A model generated the notes under the pieces. It searched no databases. It worked only from the letters and a program-made list of their open reading frames with translations, and had not been told where the DNA came from. Below, piece after piece: positions 36,189-45,282 of a DNA stretch of 64,000 nt. Every line of letters starts with the position of its first letter. Within the stretch, counting starts at the first letter, position 1. Where the stretch lies: assembly GCA_903882805.1 (NCBI GenBank), contig CAIRYK010000043.1, forward strand, positions 110,237 to 174,236, written 5' to 3'. Both the position numbers and the translations under genes were made by a program. Source of the DNA: an uncultured Bacteroidota bacterium (GTDB taxonomy: Bacteria; Bacteroidota; Bacteroidia; Chitinophagales; Chitinophagaceae).

Positions 36189-37283
36189 TTGTATCTATCC
36201 GCTCCTTTGAACAGTATAAATAAAATATCGTTGCTGCAATTTCGCAATTACAGCTCAGCTACCTTCGAATTTGCAGCCCCTGTAACTTGTATTGCCGGCC
36301 CTAATGGCAGCGGCAAAACAAATCTGCTGGATGCGGTATATTATCTCTGTTATACTAAAAGCTATTTCACCGCCTATCAGCAAAACAATGTGCAGACCGG
36401 CATGGATGGATTTAGGGTGGCCGGCATTTTCCAAAAAATGGAAAAAGAAGAAACCATTAGTTGCAAATGGAAAGGCGGCAAGAAAGAAATAGCGCGCAAC
36501 AATGTAGAATACGAAAAAATCACCGATCACATAGGGCAATACTCGGCAGTGATGATAGCCCCCGATGATACCGAGCTGATAAACGGAGGCAGCGAACTAA
36601 GGCGTAAATGGATAGATAGTATCTTGGGGCAGGTAGACCGGCAATACCTTGAAATGCTGATCAGGTATCAGCGCGTACTGTTGCAGCGCAATGCATGGCT
36701 AAAACTGCACGGACAAAACCCTGCGCCCAAATATGCAGAACTGGACTTCTACAATGCAGAACTGGCAGGATGCGGCACATACCTGCATGAGCAGCGTAAA
36801 TTGTTTCTTGCGGCCTTCCTGCCCGACCTCAACAGTTTTTACCGAAGCCTGACCGACGGTAAAGAAGAAGTGGCCGTGACCTATATAAGCGATATTATGC
36901 AGCAACCCCTGCTACTGTGGCTGCAACAACATATACAGCACGATATGCGGTATCAGCGCACACTAAAGGGCATACATAAAGACGACTGGAACTTTAACCT
37001 GAATGGGCTGCAGCTGCGGCAATTTGGCTCGCAAGGCCAAAAAAAGAGCTTTTTGTTTGCGCTAAAACTGGCGCAGTATAGCTATATCAGCAAAACCCTA
37101 AAACAGTTACCCATTTTGCTGCTCGACGATATTTTCGAAAAACTTGATCAAAAACGAATGGAAGCGCTACTGCAGATTATAAAAGGAGATGGCTTTGGGC
37201 AGGTGATACTTACCGACACACACCCCGAGCGCATAAAACAGGCATTTGGCGTGCATGCTGAGGTAGGTTTTATACACCTTTAA
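36189..37283 (+). CDS. recF: DNA replication and repair protein RecF
   Basis: 364 residues. SMC-like ATPase head: Walker A GPNGSGKTNLLDAVYYL (about 35-51), the N-terminal ISLLQFRNYSSATFEF, the signature segment QFGSQGQKKSFLFALKLA and Walker B PILLLDDIFEKLDQKR. RecF loads RecA at gaps with RecO and RecR. No ATG is available near the start; the candidates are TTG codons at 36189 or 36207, the second giving a protein six residues shorter. Confidence 0.95.
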   Translation: MYLSAPLNSINKISLLQFRNYSSATFEFAAPVTCIAGPNGSGKTNLLDAVYYLCYTKSYFTAYQQNNVQTGMDGFRVAGIFQKMEKEETISCKWKGGKKEIARNNVEYEKITDHIGQYSAVMIAPDDTELINGGSELRRKWIDSILGQVDRQYLEMLIRYQRVLLQRNAWLKLHGQNPAPKYAELDFYNAELAGCGTYLHEQRKLFLAAFLPDLNSFYRSLTDGKEEVAVTYISDIMQQPLLLWLQQHIQHDMRYQRTLKGIHKDDWNFNLNGLQLRQFGSQGQKKSFLFALKLAQYSYISKTLKQLPILLLDDIFEKLDQKRMEALLQIIKGDGFGQVILTDTHPERIKQAFGVHAEVGFIHL

Positions 37284-37440
37284 TATCAAAATGCGCATCA
37301 AAACACTACAAAACATCCTTACAGCGATTGGTAAGGAAATGCTAATAAGTTTCATCTGGCTAACAGAATAGGCAAAAAGCCTACATTTGGCATATTATTT
37401 GACTTAGTTGCTTATATTTACAACACATAGAGGAGATAAA

Positions 37441-37971
37441 ATGAAAAAGATACTAACTACATTGGCTTTGGCCGTATGCTTTGCCTCGGCAAATGCACAA
37501 TACGAAAATCAGAAAATTCAGGTTGGCACAAAAGCTCCCGAGCTGGCATATAATACCCCGGAGGGTAAGCCATTGAAATTGTCGGAAATAAACAAAGGCC
37601 GTTATGTGCTTGTAGACTTCTGGGCATCTTGGTGCGGTCCTTGTCGTGCATCAAACCCTGCGTTGGTGGCTATGTATAAAGAATACTCAGCCAAAAAATT
37701 TAAAGACGCTAAAAACGGCTTTACAGTGGTAAGTTTCTCGCTCGATATCAAGAAAGAATCGTGGGTAGCGGCCATAAAGCAAGACGGACTACTGTGGCCA
37801 TACCACATGAGCGATCTTAATCCACGCCAATGGGGATCGGATGTAGTAGGCTCTTATGGCATACAGTATATACCACAGGCATTCCTGCTGGACCCTAACG
37901 GTAAGGTAATAGGAAAATTCAACAGATCGGAAGAGGCTGAGCCAATGCTGAAAAAACTGGTGAAAGGATAA
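37441..37971 (+). CDS. TlpA-like periplasmic thioredoxin family protein
   Basis: 176 residues from the ATG at 37441, which has a good ribosome site (GAGGAG). It has a signal peptide ([20 protein letters not shown]) and a thioredoxin/AhpC-TSA fold with the redox motif WCGPC in [14 protein letters not shown] (about 61-74), followed by the cis-proline region [19 protein letters not shown]. It probably reduces disulfides in the periplasm, for example in cytochrome c maturation. A TACATTTG -7-like element lies at 37382-37389. Confidence 0.88.
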   Translation: MKKILTTLALAVCFASANAQYENQKIQVGTKAPELAYNTPEGKPLKLSEINKGRYVLVDFWASWCGPCRASNPALVAMYKEYSAKKFKDAKNGFTVVSFSLDIKKESWVAAIKQDGLLWPYHMSDLNPRQWGSDVVGSYGIQYIPQAFLLDPNGKVIGKFNRSEEAEPMLKKLVKG

Positions 37972-37982
37972 TAAAAACGGGC

Positions 37983-38013
37983 TTTGGTAAATATATTTTT
38001 TACCCTACCTTTG
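37983..38013 (+). promoter_or_regulatory. Promoter of rpmE2
   Basis: TTTG (37983-37986), a 19-bp spacer and TACCTTTG (38006-38013), a perfect match to the Bacteroidota housekeeping promoter. Transcription should start near 38019-38021, leaving a leader of about 40 nt. Confidence 0.85.
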
Positions 38014-38027
38014 CAACTTTAAAACAC

Positions 38028-38045
38028 GCATGGCAAAATCCATGC
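38028..38045 (+). promoter_or_regulatory. Hairpin in the bL31 mRNA leader
   Basis: A perfect 6-bp inverted repeat GCATGG-CAAAAT-CCATGC sits in the short leader, 15 nt before the bL31 start codon. Ribosomal-protein leaders often bind their own product; here this is only a possibility. An upstream ATG inside the hairpin would encode an overlapping frame unrelated to any protein I know. Confidence 0.45.
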
Positions 38046-38060
38046 ATAAAAAACCAACAA

Positions 38061-38312
38061 ATGAAAAAAGGAATTCATCCGGAAGCATACCGCATGGTAG
38101 TTTTCAAAGACACATCAAACGAAACAACGTTTTTGACGCGCTCATCAGCTGCCAGCAGAGAAACAATTATTTGGGAAGACGGCAACGAATACCCTGTAGT
38201 AAAAGTGGAAATTTCAAACACATCGCATCCGTTCTACACTGGTAAATCGATGTTTGTGGATACAGCAGGTCGTATCGAAAAGTTCAAGAAACGCTACGAA
38301 AAGAAAGCTTAA
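38061..38312 (+). CDS. rpmE2: 50S ribosomal protein bL31, type B (zinc-free)
   Basis: 83 residues, [20 protein letters not shown], containing [18 protein letters not shown] and [29 protein letters not shown]. The cysteines of the zinc-binding type A form are absent, so this is the type B paralogue used under zinc limitation in some bacteria and as the standard form in Bacteroidota. It has a perfect promoter, a leader hairpin and a strong terminator. Confidence 0.97.
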   Translation: MKKGIHPEAYRMVVFKDTSNETTFLTRSSAASRETIIWEDGNEYPVVKVEISNTSHPFYTGKSMFVDTAGRIEKFKKRYEKKA

Positions 38313-38339
38313 TAACTTTTTTAGTACATTTTTTCAAAA

Positions 38340-38387
38340 ACGAGGGGTGCAAAATGGCAACATTTTATACCCCTCGTGGCTTTTTAT
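38340..38387 (+). terminator. Bidirectional terminator between rpmE2 and a convergent gene
   Basis: CGAGGGGT..AAAATG pairs with CATTTTATACCCCTCG around a 4-nt GCAA loop, with a T-run on the plus side and As before it that become a T-run on the minus strand. Confidence 0.88.
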
Positions 38388-38439
38388 AACCCCTAAAATT
38401 AAAGTAAATTCAATTCGCTCAATATAGTCTCCCCTTACC

Positions 38440-39639
38440 CTATTCCCGCAAAAATGTTGCCGTATATAACTGATCTTCTGCGCAGGCATTTACTACATAC
38501 AATCCGGGCGCTAAACCATCTAAATTAAATATATAAGTCTTTTCTAGTAAGTGACGCTCAAATACCTTTTGCCCTGCTAGTGTATATACCTTCACAAAAA
38601 AACCAGGCGATGGCAAATAGAGTTGAATAAAACCAGATGCAGGATTGGGGGAAACTAAAATACCCGCTGTTGGCAACTTAATTATTGATGAAGAACCTGT
38701 TGTAACAGGCCCTGTTAACATATAATTCCATACAGGTAAAAAAACAGGAACACCCGACACAAATGGCGTATTGTAATCTTGTATAGTGCTTCCATGCTCA
38801 TCACCCGGAGGCACGGGATAGTTGGTAATCAACTGGCGGGTGTTTCGGTAAGGCGTCGAAATACTGTCAACGTTGACGGGCGCACCTAAAGCGCCCAGGC
38901 CAAGACTGTCCAGTATTTCCAGTTGCTCTGGATAGCCATCTAAAGTATGATTGAATGCAAATATTTGGTTCGGCGGGGTTTGCCAAATCCCTGAAGAAAG
39001 CCAAAATGCCGGCTTGCCAAAATATCCACTGTAGTCTTTAGGAGAAGAAAAACAAAGCGCCCGATCGACATTATAGTATTTTGCGATAAGCGCCGCATGT
39101 CCACCGCCCTGCGAGTGGCCCGAAAAAATAATTTTATTGAACACGACGTTACCTGCAAAATCAAGGTATTGCCCCCAATTTTCTGACGGATAAATAGAAT
39201 CGAGGTAATTTAATATTTTCCTGAGCCTATTAAAGGCACACTCTATAGAATCTATTGTAATTACGGTGGAATAATCGACGCCTTCAATTATTTCGCGCCG
39301 TACTTTTTCATAACATTGTGAGTCGGCAGATGTATTACAGAAGCTTGCAACTGTGGGTGCATTAGGATATGCGAGGCCAATGCTGTGATAACCGAGATCG
39401 GCAGCAAGAGCGCCAAAAAACCTGGATCTTTTGGGCGCGCCATAACTACCTGGCAAATGCACTAACAACTTGTTTTTGTGAACAACCGACGCATTATAAT
39501 ACACATAGTGCGAGTCGGTATTAAAAGTTGATATTCTCGCATCTGTCTGTCCTGGCAATACCATGCGGGTTACCACCTGTCCAAAACCGCTAAATACACA
39601 AGTCGCCATAAAAGCAACCAAAAACAATAGCCTGGTCAT
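38440..39639 (-). CDS. Secreted alpha/beta hydrolase-like protein with T9SS sorting domain
   Basis: 399 residues. It has a signal peptide (MTRLLFLVAFMATCVFSGFGQ) and a central alpha/beta-hydrolase-like domain with the nucleophile elbow GHSQGGGHA (about 172-180) and the upstream KLLVHLPGSYGAPKRSRFF (oxyanion side). This resembles the BPSS1187 family. The C-terminal type A sorting domain is VSPNPASGFIQLYLPSPG ... LDGLAPGLYVVNA. It is likely an exported esterase or lyase-like enzyme; the substrate is unknown. Confidence 0.82.
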   Translation of the reverse strand: MTRLLFLVAFMATCVFSGFGQVVTRMVLPGQTDARISTFNTDSHYVYYNASVVHKNKLLVHLPGSYGAPKRSRFFGALAADLGYHSIGLAYPNAPTVASFCNTSADSQCYEKVRREIIEGVDYSTVITIDSIECAFNRLRKILNYLDSIYPSENWGQYLDFAGNVVFNKIIFSGHSQGGGHAALIAKYYNVDRALCFSSPKDYSGYFGKPAFWLSSGIWQTPPNQIFAFNHTLDGYPEQLEILDSLGLGALGAPVNVDSISTPYRNTRQLITNYPVPPGDEHGSTIQDYNTPFVSGVPVFLPVWNYMLTGPVTTGSSSIIKLPTAGILVSPNPASGFIQLYLPSPGFFVKVYTLAGQKVFERHLLEKTYIFNLDGLAPGLYVVNACAEDQLYTATFLRE

Positions 39640-39817
39640 TTGTTCTATTTATGTTGTTTGACGACGATAAAATGCAAGAGTTTAGCGCCTGTTAATAAAA
39701 CCCACGATAAAAACAAGCAATTCAAGCTTATCATAACCTACCAAGCCGTTCCAAAATCAGCACAATTAAGATTCAGTAACTATTGCCGAATAAAATGGAT
39801 GGAATTTACCTTAAAAC

Positions 39818-39857
39818 AAGAAAGCCTTTCAGTTTTTACGCTGAAAGGCTTCTTTTT
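39818..39857 (-). terminator. Terminator of tRNA-Phe
   Basis: AAGCCTTTCAG / CTGAAAGGCTT stem with an 8-nt loop. On the minus strand it begins 8 bp after the tRNA end and is followed by TCTTGTTTT; on the plus strand it is followed by CTTTTT. Confidence 0.85.
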
Positions 39858-39859
39858 GC

Positions 39860-39935
39860 TGGTGGTGTGAGCCGGGATCGAACCGGCGACACAAGGATTT
39901 TCAGTCCTTTGCTCTACCGACTGAGCTACCGCACC
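39860..39935 (-). tRNA. tRNA-Phe (anticodon GAA), CCA encoded
   Basis: Cloverleaf on the minus strand with anticodon stem-loop AAGGA-CTGAAAA-TCCTT (anticodon GAA) and T-loop GGTTCGATCC. The 3' CCA is in the genome. The acceptor GGTGCGG pairs with TCACACC, leaving a C-A mismatch at position 5/68 and a G-U at 7/66. Confidence 0.93.
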
Positions 39936-39960
39936 AACTGAAACGCCCCGTTTGGGAGTG

Positions 39961-39990
39961 CAAAGATAGGCAAAGTTTTGAAACAACAAA
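39961..39990 (-). promoter_or_regulatory. Promoter of tRNA-Phe
   Basis: On the minus strand TTTG (39987-39990), an 18-bp spacer and TATCTTTG (39961-39968), followed by GCACTCCCAAACG as at the other tRNA genes. Confidence 0.85.
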
Positions 39991-40075
39991 ATCATTTTTT
40001 GAAAAATCTTAAACCTTGTTTTTCAAGAGGCATTTCAGCATCGGGTTATATAATATCTGCTTTACTTTGCACCCT

Positions 40076-40753
40076 ATGAATAAGGTAAAAGCAAGCATAA
40101 CCGTGTATGTGCCCAATAGCATAATGGCCATTTTCAGATTGGCTTTATTTTATTACATCTTTGCCGGAAGAATCTCGCCTGCCTTTGCCCAAAATACCGA
40201 TATAGACCTGTTACGTGATATAAACCTGCACCGCAATAAAAACCTCGATGGCGGTATGGAGGCAGTTACCAATTCAGCCTATATTATCTCAGCTGCTGCG
40301 CCGCTTGCCGAACTAGCTACAGGCTACCTTACCCACGACAAAACACTTACCAACAAAGGCTGGCAATGCGTAGCCGGCCTGGGTATCAATACCGCGCTTA
40401 CCTTTGGATTGAAATATACCATAAACAGGCCGCGCCCTTATATTACCTATAGCTATCTGGAGCCATACCGACACAACAACGATGCATCTTTCCCCTCAGG
40501 ACACACATCATATGCCTTCAATACCGCTACATCGCTGAGCTTTGCTTTCCCTAAGTGGTATGTAATTGCCCCAAGCTATGCTTGGGCGGCCACGGTAGCT
40601 TACAGCCGTATGCACTTGGGTATGCACTACCCTACCGATCTTTTAGGCGGTGCAGCCGTCGGCGCGGCTTCGGCCTGGATATCGTACAAGGGAGGTCAGT
40701 GGTTACAAAAGCACAATAAAAAACAGCTTACACCGCTGCAAGCGAACTTATAG
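40076..40753 (+). CDS. PAP2-family phosphatase, membrane associated
   Basis: 225 residues from the ATG at 40076; a TTG at 40016 would give 20 more residues. An N-terminal membrane segment or uncleaved signal (MAIFRLALFYYIFAGRISPAFAQ) is followed by the three acid-phosphatase motifs: KYTINRPRP, PSGHTSYAF and SRMHLGMHYPTDLLGG. Such enzymes dephosphorylate lipid phosphates, for example undecaprenyl pyrophosphate or phosphatidic acid, at the periplasmic side. The glycan genes just downstream make a carrier-lipid role attractive but unproved. Confidence 0.9.
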   Translation: MNKVKASITVYVPNSIMAIFRLALFYYIFAGRISPAFAQNTDIDLLRDINLHRNKNLDGGMEAVTNSAYIISAAAPLAELATGYLTHDKTLTNKGWQCVAGLGINTALTFGLKYTINRPRPYITYSYLEPYRHNNDASFPSGHTSYAFNTATSLSFAFPKWYVIAPSYAWAATVAYSRMHLGMHYPTDLLGGAAVGAASAWISYKGGQWLQKHNKKQLTPLQANL

Positions 40754-40792
40754 CCGCGCTATGCGCAGAATTTCGTTTATTTTGTACCCAAT

Positions 40793-41926
40793 ATGAAATT
40801 GGCTTTTGTACAAGACTGGTTTAATGCAAATGGCGGAGCTGAAAAAGTAGCCGGAGCAATACTGGATGCGTACGAAAAAGAAGATATCGCCATTTTTGCT
40901 TTGTTCAATCGCTTTTCGCCAGCTGCCCGCGCAGAAATTCTGCACGACCGTCCGGTCAACGTATCGTTTCTGCAATATGCGCCATTTCTATCGCGCTTAT
41001 ACAGGTATTTTCTACCGTTAATGCCGTGGGCAATGAGTCGGTTTTATTTACGCAATTTCGACCTTATCATATCTACTTCACATGCAGTAGCCAAGGGATT
41101 TCGCGCTGACCCATCTATTCTCAATATCTGTTACTGCCATACGCCGCTCCGTCCTATTTGGGATCAGTACGATGATTACGCCGCCAGTCATCCCATGGGC
41201 AGATCGTGGCTTTATCGTTCGTTTGTAAACTATCTACGTCGCTGGGATTATGCATCAGCACAACGCGTGCACTATTTCATTGCCAATTCGGCGCACATAC
41301 AGCAACGCATACAAAAAAGCTACAATCGCTCATCTACGGTTATCTATCCGCCAGTGCGAGTTAAGAAATTTGCCCTTAGCATTGCACCGCGCGAAGAATA
41401 CTATTTGTGCTTGGGGCGGTTTGTGCCTTATAAAAAAATAGATATGGTGATCCGTGCTTTTCAGCAAATGCCCGACAAAAAGCTGGCGTTGATTGGAGAT
41501 GGCTGGGGCGCAACCGAATTCGATAGTCTGCTACGCGGATACCCCAATATTGAGTGGCTGGGCTATCGCGAAGACGCTGAAATGATAAACTATATGCAGC
41601 GGGCAAAAGCTTGTATTTTTGCTGCCAAGGAAGATTTTGGCATACTATGCGTGGAAGCGCAGGCCTGCGGCACTCCAGTTATTGCGCTCGACTATGGCGG
41701 TTACCGTGAAACAGTTGTAGACGGGATTACTGGTTACTTGTTTGCCGAACAAACCGAACAAAGCCTGATAAAAGCAGTTGAAAAAATGGAACGCGATCCG
41801 CTAACCAGCCATAAGGAGATACGCCAAAATGCCATACGTTTCTCCGACGAACGTTTCAAATCAGAATTACTTGCATTTGTACAAAAAGCAAGCGCTGAGT
41901 TTCACACAAAAAATGCCAAAGCATGA
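40793..41926 (+). CDS. Glycosyltransferase family 4
   Basis: 377 residues. GT-B retaining enzyme: the N-terminal LAFVQDWFNANGGAEKVAGAIL, acceptor-domain CYCHTPLRPIWDQYDDY, linker YLCLGRFVPYKKIDMVIRAFQ and the donor-binding EDFGILCVEAQACGTPVIALDYGGYRETV with the E-x7-E motif. It adds a sugar from a nucleotide donor, probably in surface glycan synthesis. Its stop overlaps the next gene's start (ATGA), an operon with the O-antigen-ligase-like gene. Confidence 0.93.
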   Translation: MKLAFVQDWFNANGGAEKVAGAILDAYEKEDIAIFALFNRFSPAARAEILHDRPVNVSFLQYAPFLSRLYRYFLPLMPWAMSRFYLRNFDLIISTSHAVAKGFRADPSILNICYCHTPLRPIWDQYDDYAASHPMGRSWLYRSFVNYLRRWDYASAQRVHYFIANSAHIQQRIQKSYNRSSTVIYPPVRVKKFALSIAPREEYYLCLGRFVPYKKIDMVIRAFQQMPDKKLALIGDGWGATEFDSLLRGYPNIEWLGYREDAEMINYMQRAKACIFAAKEDFGILCVEAQACGTPVIALDYGGYRETVVDGITGYLFAEQTEQSLIKAVEKMERDPLTSHKEIRQNAIRFSDERFKSELLAFVQKASAEFHTKNAKA

Positions 41927-43137
41927 ACCGCAGCGCTATTGAGCAATACCTGGCCCGCATCCTGATGGCTGTTGTTTTTTTGCCCATGCGACTGCAGGTG
42001 TTAGGAACGGTTGCGGTAGCTCTGTATTTTGTAGTACGCACTTTATCCCAGAAACAATGGCCATCATCAGCCCGTATCGTTTCAGCGCTGGTATTGGGCA
42101 GCGGTCTATTCCTTTATATTGCAGCATTACCACTTTCGCCAGCCCCATACCGCAGCATAGTGGGTAGCCTTATCGAGCGTCGGGAATCACTATTGCTATT
42201 ACCGTTAGCCTTTGCAATGGTATCGTCGGCATACATTAGGCAGATACTAGCCGAACGAATATACTTTGTGTATGCATGTATTATCTCCTGCACATTGGGC
42301 AACTGCTCTTATCTATACCACCACTTCACCGTCCGCGGCGGCAATTATCCATTATCGCACGTTTACTACCGCATGCTGTTCGAGCCTTTTACTGGCGTAC
42401 ATCCCACCTATATGGGATTGTATTTGTGTTTTTCAATAGCTATTCTACTTTTTTACAAAGGATTTGAAACTAAGCCTTGGCTTAGGTACGCGCTCCTATA
42501 CCTGCTATTATTGTTCCTGCTGGCCCTTTTGGCAAAATCACCGTTGATAGCGCTGGTGCTTGTACTGGCGCATTTTGCATGGCTCAATCGTAAAATTTTA
42601 GCGCGGTACTGGCTGCGCATTTCTGCTACGCTTTTAGGCATCGCGGCAACGGCTATGGCAATACCCTTTTTCAGACAGCGCATGGCTGAATTGCTGCCGG
42701 GAAATACCACAAATCAGGTCACTGACAATTCTATTTCTGTACGCAAGTTAATATGGCACATAGACAATGAATTAATAAGTCGACATTGGCTAACCGGCGT
42801 CGGTCCGGGCAGAGCCTTAGATCAATTAAAACAAAAGTATTTTTTCTATTCGCTTGCGCATCAGAATTTCGTAGGGTACTACGACCCACACAATCAATAT
42901 TTTTTTGAATGGATATCATTTGGAGTCGTAGGGCCAATTGCATTATTGTTCATATTGTGTTACCAATTTTGGCGCGCGATAAAAATGCGCAATCATTTGT
43001 ATACTTACCTGCTTGTGTTTATTACCATTACAATGCTCACCGAAAGCCTGCTTTTACGCCAGGGAGGCGTATTGTTCTATAGCATATTCACAGCGCTTTT
43101 GTTTTATTACCGTCCTGCCATTGACAACAAAAAATAA
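41923..43137 (+). CDS. O-antigen ligase family membrane protein
   Basis: 404 residues with about 10-11 membrane helices and a large periplasmic loop (about 235-305) containing SRHWLTGVGPGRALDQL and HNQYFFEWISFGVVGPIALLF. The GxGxG and HNQY(F/L) elements are typical of the Wzy_C/WaaL superfamily. It overlaps the glycosyltransferase by 4 nt. With the similar gene at 1178-2689 the window holds two members of this family in separate loci, presumably for different glycans. Confidence 0.88.
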   Translation: MNRSAIEQYLARILMAVVFLPMRLQVLGTVAVALYFVVRTLSQKQWPSSARIVSALVLGSGLFLYIAALPLSPAPYRSIVGSLIERRESLLLLPLAFAMVSSAYIRQILAERIYFVYACIISCTLGNCSYLYHHFTVRGGNYPLSHVYYRMLFEPFTGVHPTYMGLYLCFSIAILLFYKGFETKPWLRYALLYLLLLFLLALLAKSPLIALVLVLAHFAWLNRKILARYWLRISATLLGIAATAMAIPFFRQRMAELLPGNTTNQVTDNSISVRKLIWHIDNELISRHWLTGVGPGRALDQLKQKYFFYSLAHQNFVGYYDPHNQYFFEWISFGVVGPIALLFILCYQFWRAIKMRNHLYTYLLVFITITMLTESLLLRQGGVLFYSIFTALLFYYRPAIDNKK

Positions 43138-43266
43138 GTTTACAGGAATATCTACATTTAGCAATATCCATTTTTGTTATCTTCATAGCTCATTTTCAAA
43201 AAAATCACTAACAATGCATTAAACTTCCCCCACAAATACCTCCTCTAAACAAAAACCTTAACCTGT

Positions 43267-44826
43267 ATGAGTAAATTAACTCTTTTGCTTGCGTCAATAT
43301 GCCTTTCAATCAATTCGTTTGCGCAGGCGCCGGCTATAGACTGGCAAAAATCAATTGGCGGCTCGCTGAATGATTTTGGCTGCGACATAATCCAAACAAC
43401 TGATGGCGGTTATATTGTAATAGGCAACAGCAACTCCAATGACCACGATGTTTCCGGCTTCCACGGCGGCGTAAATGGCGACCTTTGGGTGGCTAAGCTA
43501 AATAATACAGGCAGTATTATGTGGCAAAAATCGTTGGGCGGCAGTGGCGACGACTATGGCAACAATGTGCTGCAAACACCCGACGGCGGATACCTGATTG
43601 TAGGTTGGACCACATCGGAAGACGGCGATGTGGCCGGCTCACACGGAGCGGATATGTGGATTGTAAAATTAAACGCTGCCGGCGACTTGATTTGGCAAAA
43701 ACCAATGGGTGGATCACATAGCGAAATGGGCTATTGCATACGTTCTACTTTCGATGGAAATTATATTATTGCAGGAGCTACATCATCTGACGACGGAGAT
43801 GTAGCATCGAACCATGGCAGCTACGATTACTGGCTCGTAAAAATGTCGCCGGTCGGCGATATAATCTGGGAAAAAACTTATGGAGGTACGGGCAGCGACT
43901 ACGGAATGGCAGTAGAACAAACCAGTGACGGCGGATATATTCTGACGGGCATGACGGGCTCAAACAATGGCGACGTAAGCGGGAGTCACAGCGTAGGCTT
44001 TTATTCGGATGTGTGGGTGGTGAAAGTAAACAGCGTTGGCACACTGGAATGGCAAAAGTGCTATGGCGGCACGCTCGATGAACGCGCAATGAACATAAAA
44101 CAAACACCCGATGGCGGGTATGTTTTTGCTGCATGGAGTACATCCATGGGTGGCGATATAACCGACCACCACCCTGGCACGCAATACGACAACGACTACT
44201 GGGTTGTAAAGATAAATTCCTCTGGAACAATTGAATGGCAAAAATCTATTGGCGGCTCAGCAAACGACAGAGCCAGCCGTATATTACTAACGCCCGATGG
44301 AGGCTATATTGTAGCAGGATCAACAAACTCGACAGACGGCGATGTAACATGGAAACATGGCTTCAGCAATTCTGATTACTGGCTTATAAAACTGCGCGGC
44401 GACGGCTCAATAGCCTGGGAAAAGACTATGGGCGGAACCGAAAATGATGCGGCCGCGTCCGTTTGCGCTACTTCCGACGGCGGCTATGCTTTAATCGGTT
44501 TTGGCGGCTCTGTGAGTGGCGACATAACCAATTGGTATGGTCAGGGCGACTACTGGATTGTAAAGGTAATGGCAGGAAATACTGTTGAAAACATCAATAC
44601 ACATCCATCAATCGACTTCTACCCCAACCCTACCCGTGGCAATGTTATTGTGGAAGGTGGACTAAAAACCAACCTCACAATAACTAACACAATAGGCCAA
44701 TCTATTAAAGCCGCCACAAACAGTAATCAAATATCAATTTCAGAATATCCTGCAGGTTTATATTTTATTACTGCGACTGATGTTAATGGTATAGTTTTGA
44801 AGACTATGAAGGTTGTGAAGGAGTAA
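43267..44826 (+). CDS. Secreted repeat protein with T9SS sorting domain
   Basis: 519 residues with a signal peptide (MSKLTLLLASICLSINSFAQ). Seven repeats of about 58 residues follow, each with xxWQKSxGGSxxDxG, then a TxDGGYIVxGxTxSxDGDV stretch and DxWxVKL. The repeats are probably blades of a beta-propeller. The C-terminal type A sorting domain is IDFYPNPTRGNVIVEG ... YPAGLYFITATDVNG ... LKTMKVVKE. It is likely a cell-surface or released protein of unknown binding target. Confidence 0.88.
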   Translation: MSKLTLLLASICLSINSFAQAPAIDWQKSIGGSLNDFGCDIIQTTDGGYIVIGNSNSNDHDVSGFHGGVNGDLWVAKLNNTGSIMWQKSLGGSGDDYGNNVLQTPDGGYLIVGWTTSEDGDVAGSHGADMWIVKLNAAGDLIWQKPMGGSHSEMGYCIRSTFDGNYIIAGATSSDDGDVASNHGSYDYWLVKMSPVGDIIWEKTYGGTGSDYGMAVEQTSDGGYILTGMTGSNNGDVSGSHSVGFYSDVWVVKVNSVGTLEWQKCYGGTLDERAMNIKQTPDGGYVFAAWSTSMGGDITDHHPGTQYDNDYWVVKINSSGTIEWQKSIGGSANDRASRILLTPDGGYIVAGSTNSTDGDVTWKHGFSNSDYWLIKLRGDGSIAWEKTMGGTENDAAASVCATSDGGYALIGFGGSVSGDITNWYGQGDYWIVKVMAGNTVENINTHPSIDFYPNPTRGNVIVEGGLKTNLTITNTIGQSIKAATNSNQISISEYPAGLYFITATDVNGIVLKTMKVVKE

Positions 44827-45282
44827 CTATGACTTAAAAATACTATCTAATTCGTGCATTCAAAATTCGGTAATTACACAAAAAACCGAGGTTTGCGCAA
44901 AACACACTATAAAAACAAGACCGGACATATCCAGCTGTCCGGTCTTGTTTTTATCAATCCTTACTTAAATACCTATCGCCTCCATTTATTCGGAATCGTA
45001 AAAATAATAGCACATTGCAGCAGCTTCTGCTGGTTTACCAACCGTGAAGAAAATGCCCTGCTTGCTATCAACTCCTTCGTAAGTTTTCTATTTTATTTAT
45101 ACGCGAAACTGGATAGTTCACTATTGAAGTCAGGCAAAGTCAGTTACCTCCTCACTACTATAATGGTTTCTGTGGATTTTGTTGTTTTATGCCCTTTTGT
45201 TTTATTTTTTTACTTTTGCATATGCTTGCGATAGCAAATATCGCTACCCAACGTTTTAGAAAACACCACTTTTCAATCATTT
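44827..45282 (+). other. Intergenic region without recognised gene
   Basis: It holds the terminator at 44911-44952 and, near its right end, a TACTTTTG -7-like element at 45211-45218 about 70 bp before the next start. A 126-codon frame starting at 44854 crosses the terminator and has no recognisable protein features; I do not regard it as a gene. Confidence 0.6.
44911..44954 (+). terminator. Strong intrinsic terminator
   Basis: A perfect 17-bp stem (AAAAACAAGACCGGACA with its complement) and an 8-nt loop ending in TTTTT. It is symmetrical, so it could also act on the minus strand. Confidence 0.93.

Noticed and set aside
44854..45234. 126-codon plus-strand frame
   Set aside because: It runs through a perfect 17-bp terminator and has no protein-family features or plausible start signals.
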